In this document: positions 60,766-64,000 of the stretch, piece by piece
How positions within the stretch are numbered: position 1 is the stretch's first letter
How the letters are laid out: each line of letters opens with the position of its first letter
DNA from: Mucilaginibacter sp. KACC 22773
GTDB taxonomy: Bacteria; Bacteroidota; Bacteroidia; Sphingobacteriales; Sphingobacteriaceae
Length of the DNA stretch: 64,000 bases
Assembly (NCBI RefSeq): GCF_028736215.1
Contig: NZ_CP117883.1
Location: 7,068,001 to 7,132,000 of the forward strand
Direction of reading: 5' to 3'
Notes under the pieces: generated by a model
Databases searched by the model: none
Seen by the model: only the letters and a program-made list of their open reading frames with translations
What the model was told of the DNA's origin: nothing
Made by a program: the position numbers and the translations under genes

Positions 60766-63700
60766 TTGACAACCTCCGGAAAAATACGCTTGTTGCTTAC
60801 CCTGATAGGTATCGGATTGTTGTTTACGGCCATTTTTATCCAAAAAACATATACGCCGGTAAATAACCTTGACCAAACTGCGCGGGAACTTGAGGATAAT
60901 TTGCACAAAAAAGAGGCTTATATTGATAAACAGCTAAGTGATAAGGCACAGTTTAACAAATTTAAAATCCTCACAGATAATGATCAGGAAGCAATTAACG
61001 GAATAGAAACCTTTACCGCAAAAAAGAACACCTGGTTTATAACGACCTATAAAAACCATCTGAGTTTTTGGAGTGGTATTAAAGTTTTGCCGGATAGCCT
61101 TTGGAATATAAAGGAAGGCAATTCGTTTATTAAGCAACCAAACGGGTATTATGAAGCGATAAGGAAAACCGATGGTGATTTTTCTGTAATATTTTTCATC
61201 CCGGTGAAAAACAATTACACCTTTACCAACCAGTATCTTCAAAACACTTTTGCTAAAGACCTAATTACCAGCGATAATATTGAACTTGCCGATTTGGGCG
61301 ATAAAGACGCCTATGATGTACACAGCATTAATAACGATTATCTTTTTTCGGTAAAGCAAAAAGCCAACAGTGTTAATTATGCGTTTATATACTACGAGGC
61401 CGCTTTTTGGATTTTAACCATTCTGACGCTTTGTATATTAATCCATAATATTTGTTGCCATGTGGCGGCAAAGGGTTACGCCTGGTTGTCGGTGATATTC
61501 CTGGCATTTTTTATAATGCTGTTCCGTTTTGTTAATTTATATTACCACCTGCCCGATTTTAGCGGCATGCTAAAGCTTTTTGACCCCCAAATTTTCAATT
61601 CGGGCATTTTGTACCCGTCTTTTGGCGATTTATGTATTAACCTGCTTTGCTTTTTTTGGTTTGTTGTATTTATATACCTGCAGCGCCGCAGATTGTTTAC
61701 GGCGGTATATACAAACGCTGTCGGCTATTTTATTGTAGTTGGTTGCATTCTTTTGCTTATCGCGATATCCACATCGTTGTTAAGATTGTTTTCAGACCTT
61801 GTTATCAACTCGGGCATTAACTTTAATGTAAATAATGTGCTGGGCTTGTCATCGTTTAGTGTGCTGGGCGTTTTAATGTTATGCTTTAGTTTTCTTATTT
61901 TTTATCTTGTTGATGACGTTGTTCTTTTTATATGCCTTAGGCTGGGGGTGCCGCGGGTGCACCAGTTATTACTACTAATAGCAGGTGTTGCTATCAGCAC
62001 GGCTGTTTTTGCCCGGTATTATGGCTTTAGCCTGTTTTACCTGTTGTGGATGATGCTGGTATTGATAAGGGCGTTTGGTTTTATATACCACAGAAGCAAA
62101 CTTACCACAACCTCCTTTTTGGGCGTACTTTTAATATGCTCATTAATATCGGCCATTAAGTTAAACCATTTTGAAAGTATTAAAGAAGAGGTTGTGCGCA
62201 AAAAACTGGTACACCGGTTAGAAGACCCGGTTGATCATGATGCCGAAAATACTTTTATAAAAACAGAGAAACGGATTCTTATTGATACAGCCATTGTGCG
62301 CTATTTTAAGGAAAATGTACATAATACCGAGTACCTGCTAACCCGTTTTCAGAAATTATATTTTGACGGGTACTTATCAAAGTATGTAGTTAAAATACAC
62401 GAATATGATGCTAACGACCAGCCCCTTGTTGAAGATGATGTTCCGATAACCAGCTTCAAAGATCAGGTTGTATATAACTCCTATAAGGTTGTGCCAACAT
62501 CTTATTTTTACCGGGGAACGGCATCGTTTGGGCTTCAGAGCTACTTTGCGATACTTCCCATAAAAAGCAGGAACAAACAATTGGGCACCCTGGCTATTGA
62601 GTTTACCTCAAAACCCCTTCAATCGTTAGGTGCCTTCCCCGATTTATTGATAGATGGGTCGCTGCAATCCGAAGATGAATTTAAAGACTATTCGTACGCG
62701 TATTATTACGATAATCGCCTGCAAAGCCAGCGGGGCACTTATGTTTATACGCTTAATAATCCCGATTTTAAAGGGGTATTAAAAAAATATATTATAAAAA
62801 CCACCAGGACAAACAACCCCGAATGGTACAACACCTTTACAAAATACGAACACCTTATTTATAAGCCCAACAAACGTAACATAGTTGTAGCAAGTAAGGA
62901 AACAAACCCGCTTTATAATGGGGTAACGTCCATCACCTTCTTTTTTATGGCTTTGCTGGTATTCAGCGCAATTATTATTATTGTCAGGGGTGCATGGGTA
63001 CGCGTAAGAATTTTAAGCATCAAGGATGACAAAATCCGCTGGAATTTCCGGATCAATTTTGATAAGGTACTTTATAAAACGCGCATACAGTTTGTAATGA
63101 TTTTTGCGGTTGTTGTTACGCTGATAGCGGTTGGTTTTATCACTTTTGTATCAATAGGGAGCCAATATCAAAGCCAGCAGGATAAACAAATCCGTAATAA
63201 AATAACCCGTATCGCCGAGGCTTTTCAAACGGGAGCGTTAAACAAGTACATATACAATGTAAACGAAAAAAGCCAGGTTGATTTTGACATAATGGCCAAA
63301 ACCTATTCAACCGACCTGGTTTTGTTTGATATAAACGGCATACCGCTGGTGACAACACAGCCCAAAATGTACGAAGCCGGCCTGGTGGCAAAAAAAATGA
63401 ACTCCCGTGCCTTTATCTATTTAAGCCGCCTGCAAAAAACAGAATTTGTAAATGATGAGCGGATAGGCGAATTGAGCTATAAAGCCGCTTATGCGCCCAT
63501 TACAAGCTCCGGAAGAATAATAGCCTATATCCAATTGCCTTATTTTTCGAACGAGGCAGATTATAAAGAACGTATAACAGCGCTGCTGAACGTGATGATA
63601 AACGTTTATACGCTGGTGTTTATAGCTATTGGTTTATTTGCTATTATTATTGCAAGGCAAATTACCACGCCGTTAAGCTTCATACAGGAAACGTTGAGCA

Positions 63701-64000
63701 AAACCATATATGGCAAAAAAAACGAACCGATAAAATGGCAGCGAAATGATGAAATTGGGGCATTGGTTAAAGAGTACAATAAAATGATATCGGCCCTTGA
63801 AAATAGTGCGAACAGGCTGGCACAGTCTGAGCGTGAAAGCGCCTGGCGCGAAATGGCTAAACAGGTAGCTCACGAAATTAAAAATCCGTTAACCCCGCTA
63901 AAATTAGGTTTGCAACTGCTTGATAAATCGTGGCGCGACAAGGACCCTAAATTCGATCAAAAATTCGAGCGCTTCAGCAAATCGTTTGTCGAACAAATAG
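60766..64000 (+). CDS. Large NtrY-like sensor histidine kinase (3' end outside window)
   Basis: A continuous frame of 1,078 codons that runs to the end of the window. The first in-frame start after a stop at 60742 is TTG 60766 (TTG-ACA-ACC). One membrane helix lies near residues 8-25, then a periplasmic domain, then a cluster of about six membrane segments (~205-480), a second extracytoplasmic domain, and a membrane-HAMP region (~945-1000, ARQITTPLSFIQETL). The H-box is WREMAKQVAHEIKNPLTPLKL with phospho-His 1036; the ATPase domain lies outside. The architecture is that of NtrY-type kinases. Partner regulator not visible. Confidence 0.82.
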   Translation, partial: MTTSGKIRLLLTLIGIGLLFTAIFIQKTYTPVNNLDQTARELEDNLHKKEAYIDKQLSDKAQFNKFKILTDNDQEAINGIETFTAKKNTWFITTYKNHLSFWSGIKVLPDSLWNIKEGNSFIKQPNGYYEAIRKTDGDFSVIFFIPVKNNYTFTNQYLQNTFAKDLITSDNIELADLGDKDAYDVHSINNDYLFSVKQKANSVNYAFIYYEAAFWILTILTLCILIHNICCHVAAKGYAWLSVIFLAFFIMLFRFVNLYYHLPDFSGMLKLFDPQIFNSGILYPSFGDLCINLLCFFWFVVFIYLQRRRLFTAVYTNAVGYFIVVGCILLLIAISTSLLRLFSDLVINSGINFNVNNVLGLSSFSVLGVLMLCFSFLIFYLVDDVVLFICLRLGVPRVHQLLLLIAGVAISTAVFARYYGFSLFYLLWMMLVLIRAFGFIYHRSKLTTTSFLGVLLICSLISAIKLNHFESIKEEVVRKKLVHRLEDPVDHDAENTFIKTEKRILIDTAIVRYFKENVHNTEYLLTRFQKLYFDGYLSKYVVKIHEYDANDQPLVEDDVPITSFKDQVVYNSYKVVPTSYFYRGTASFGLQSYFAILPIKSRNKQLGTLAIEFTSKPLQSLGAFPDLLIDGSLQSEDEFKDYSYAYYYDNRLQSQRGTYVYTLNNPDFKGVLKKYIIKTTRTNNPEWYNTFTKYEHLIYKPNKRNIVVASKETNPLYNGVTSITFFFMALLVFSAIIIIVRGAWVRVRILSIKDDKIRWNFRINFDKVLYKTRIQFVMIFAVVVTLIAVGFITFVSIGSQYQSQQDKQIRNKITRIAEAFQTGALNKYIYNVNEKSQVDFDIMAKTYSTDLVLFDINGIPLVTTQPKMYEAGLVAKKMNSRAFIYLSRLQKTEFVNDERIGELSYKAAYAPITSSGRIIAYIQLPYFSNEADYKERITALLNVMINVYTLVFIAIGLFAIIIARQITTPLSFIQETLSKTIYGKKNEPIKWQRNDEIGALVKEYNKMISALENSANRLAQSERESAWREMAKQVAHEIKNPLTPLKLGLQLLDKSWRDKDPKFDQKFERFSKSFVEQI

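Overview
The window looks like a chromosomal segment of a Bacteroidota bacterium of the Sphingobacteriaceae (Mucilaginibacter/Pedobacter-like). Signs of this are promoters with the TAnnTTTG -7 element, many SPII lipoproteins, a C-terminal type IX secretion sorting domain, menaquinone made by the futalosine route, and Bacteroidota families such as DUF3857/transglutaminase proteins and GH53. Gene names rest on motifs read in the translations; no database search was run.

Layout. 1-10.3 kb: tail of an M61 peptidase, a YoeB-type toxin-antitoxin pair, an APC permease, a GH53 galactanase, an M28 peptidase lipoprotein, thiL with a small membrane protein, a secreted DNA/RNA endonuclease and a RhuM-family gene with an operator-like palindrome. 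10.6-14.8 kb: a lipid-transport operon (mlaE-mlaF-mlaD), a pirin, a 188-bp nested palindromic repeat and an SDR gene overlapping a Uup-like ABC-F gene. 16.7-19.3 kb: a small membrane protein, then a 0.55-kb AT-rich region with four copies of the parS-like palindrome GTTCCACGTGGAAC and two 131-bp tandem repeats, then mnmG. This looks like an origin-proximal centromere. 19.4-30.2 kb: housekeeping genes (Ig-like lipoprotein, gamma carbonic anhydrase, tRNA-Gly(CCC), divergent nadA/nadB, serS, rsmI, lnt).

30.6-42.9 kb is the accessory part. It holds a rifampicin phosphotransferase-like gene, long palindromic intergenic repeats, a solitary ~1,270-residue SIR2-domain protein that is probably an NAD-depleting anti-phage effector, a two-gene unit for a 1,175-residue secreted glycoside hydrolase/lectin protein and a lipoprotein, and two copies of one intergenic repeat bracketing this block. 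The SIR2 gene is the best candidate for an undescribed system. Its SIR2 fold carries a large charged coiled-coil insertion, and the C-terminal ~830 residues match nothing I recognise.

43-64 kb returns to core functions: apaG, dusB, a CPBP protease, a DUF2007 protein, cdsA and psd (phosphatidylethanolamine synthesis), a CE2-like esterase, ruvC, aat, a pair of DUF3857/transglutaminase proteins of which one has lost its catalytic residues, hflX, mqnD and mqnB (futalosine menaquinone pathway), a queD-like gene with folE (pterins), fabD, and a large NtrY-like sensor histidine kinase that starts with TTG and runs off the right end. The polysaccharide-active genes (GH53, the GH/lectin protein, the CE2-like esterase) suggest a plant-polymer-degrading lifestyle.
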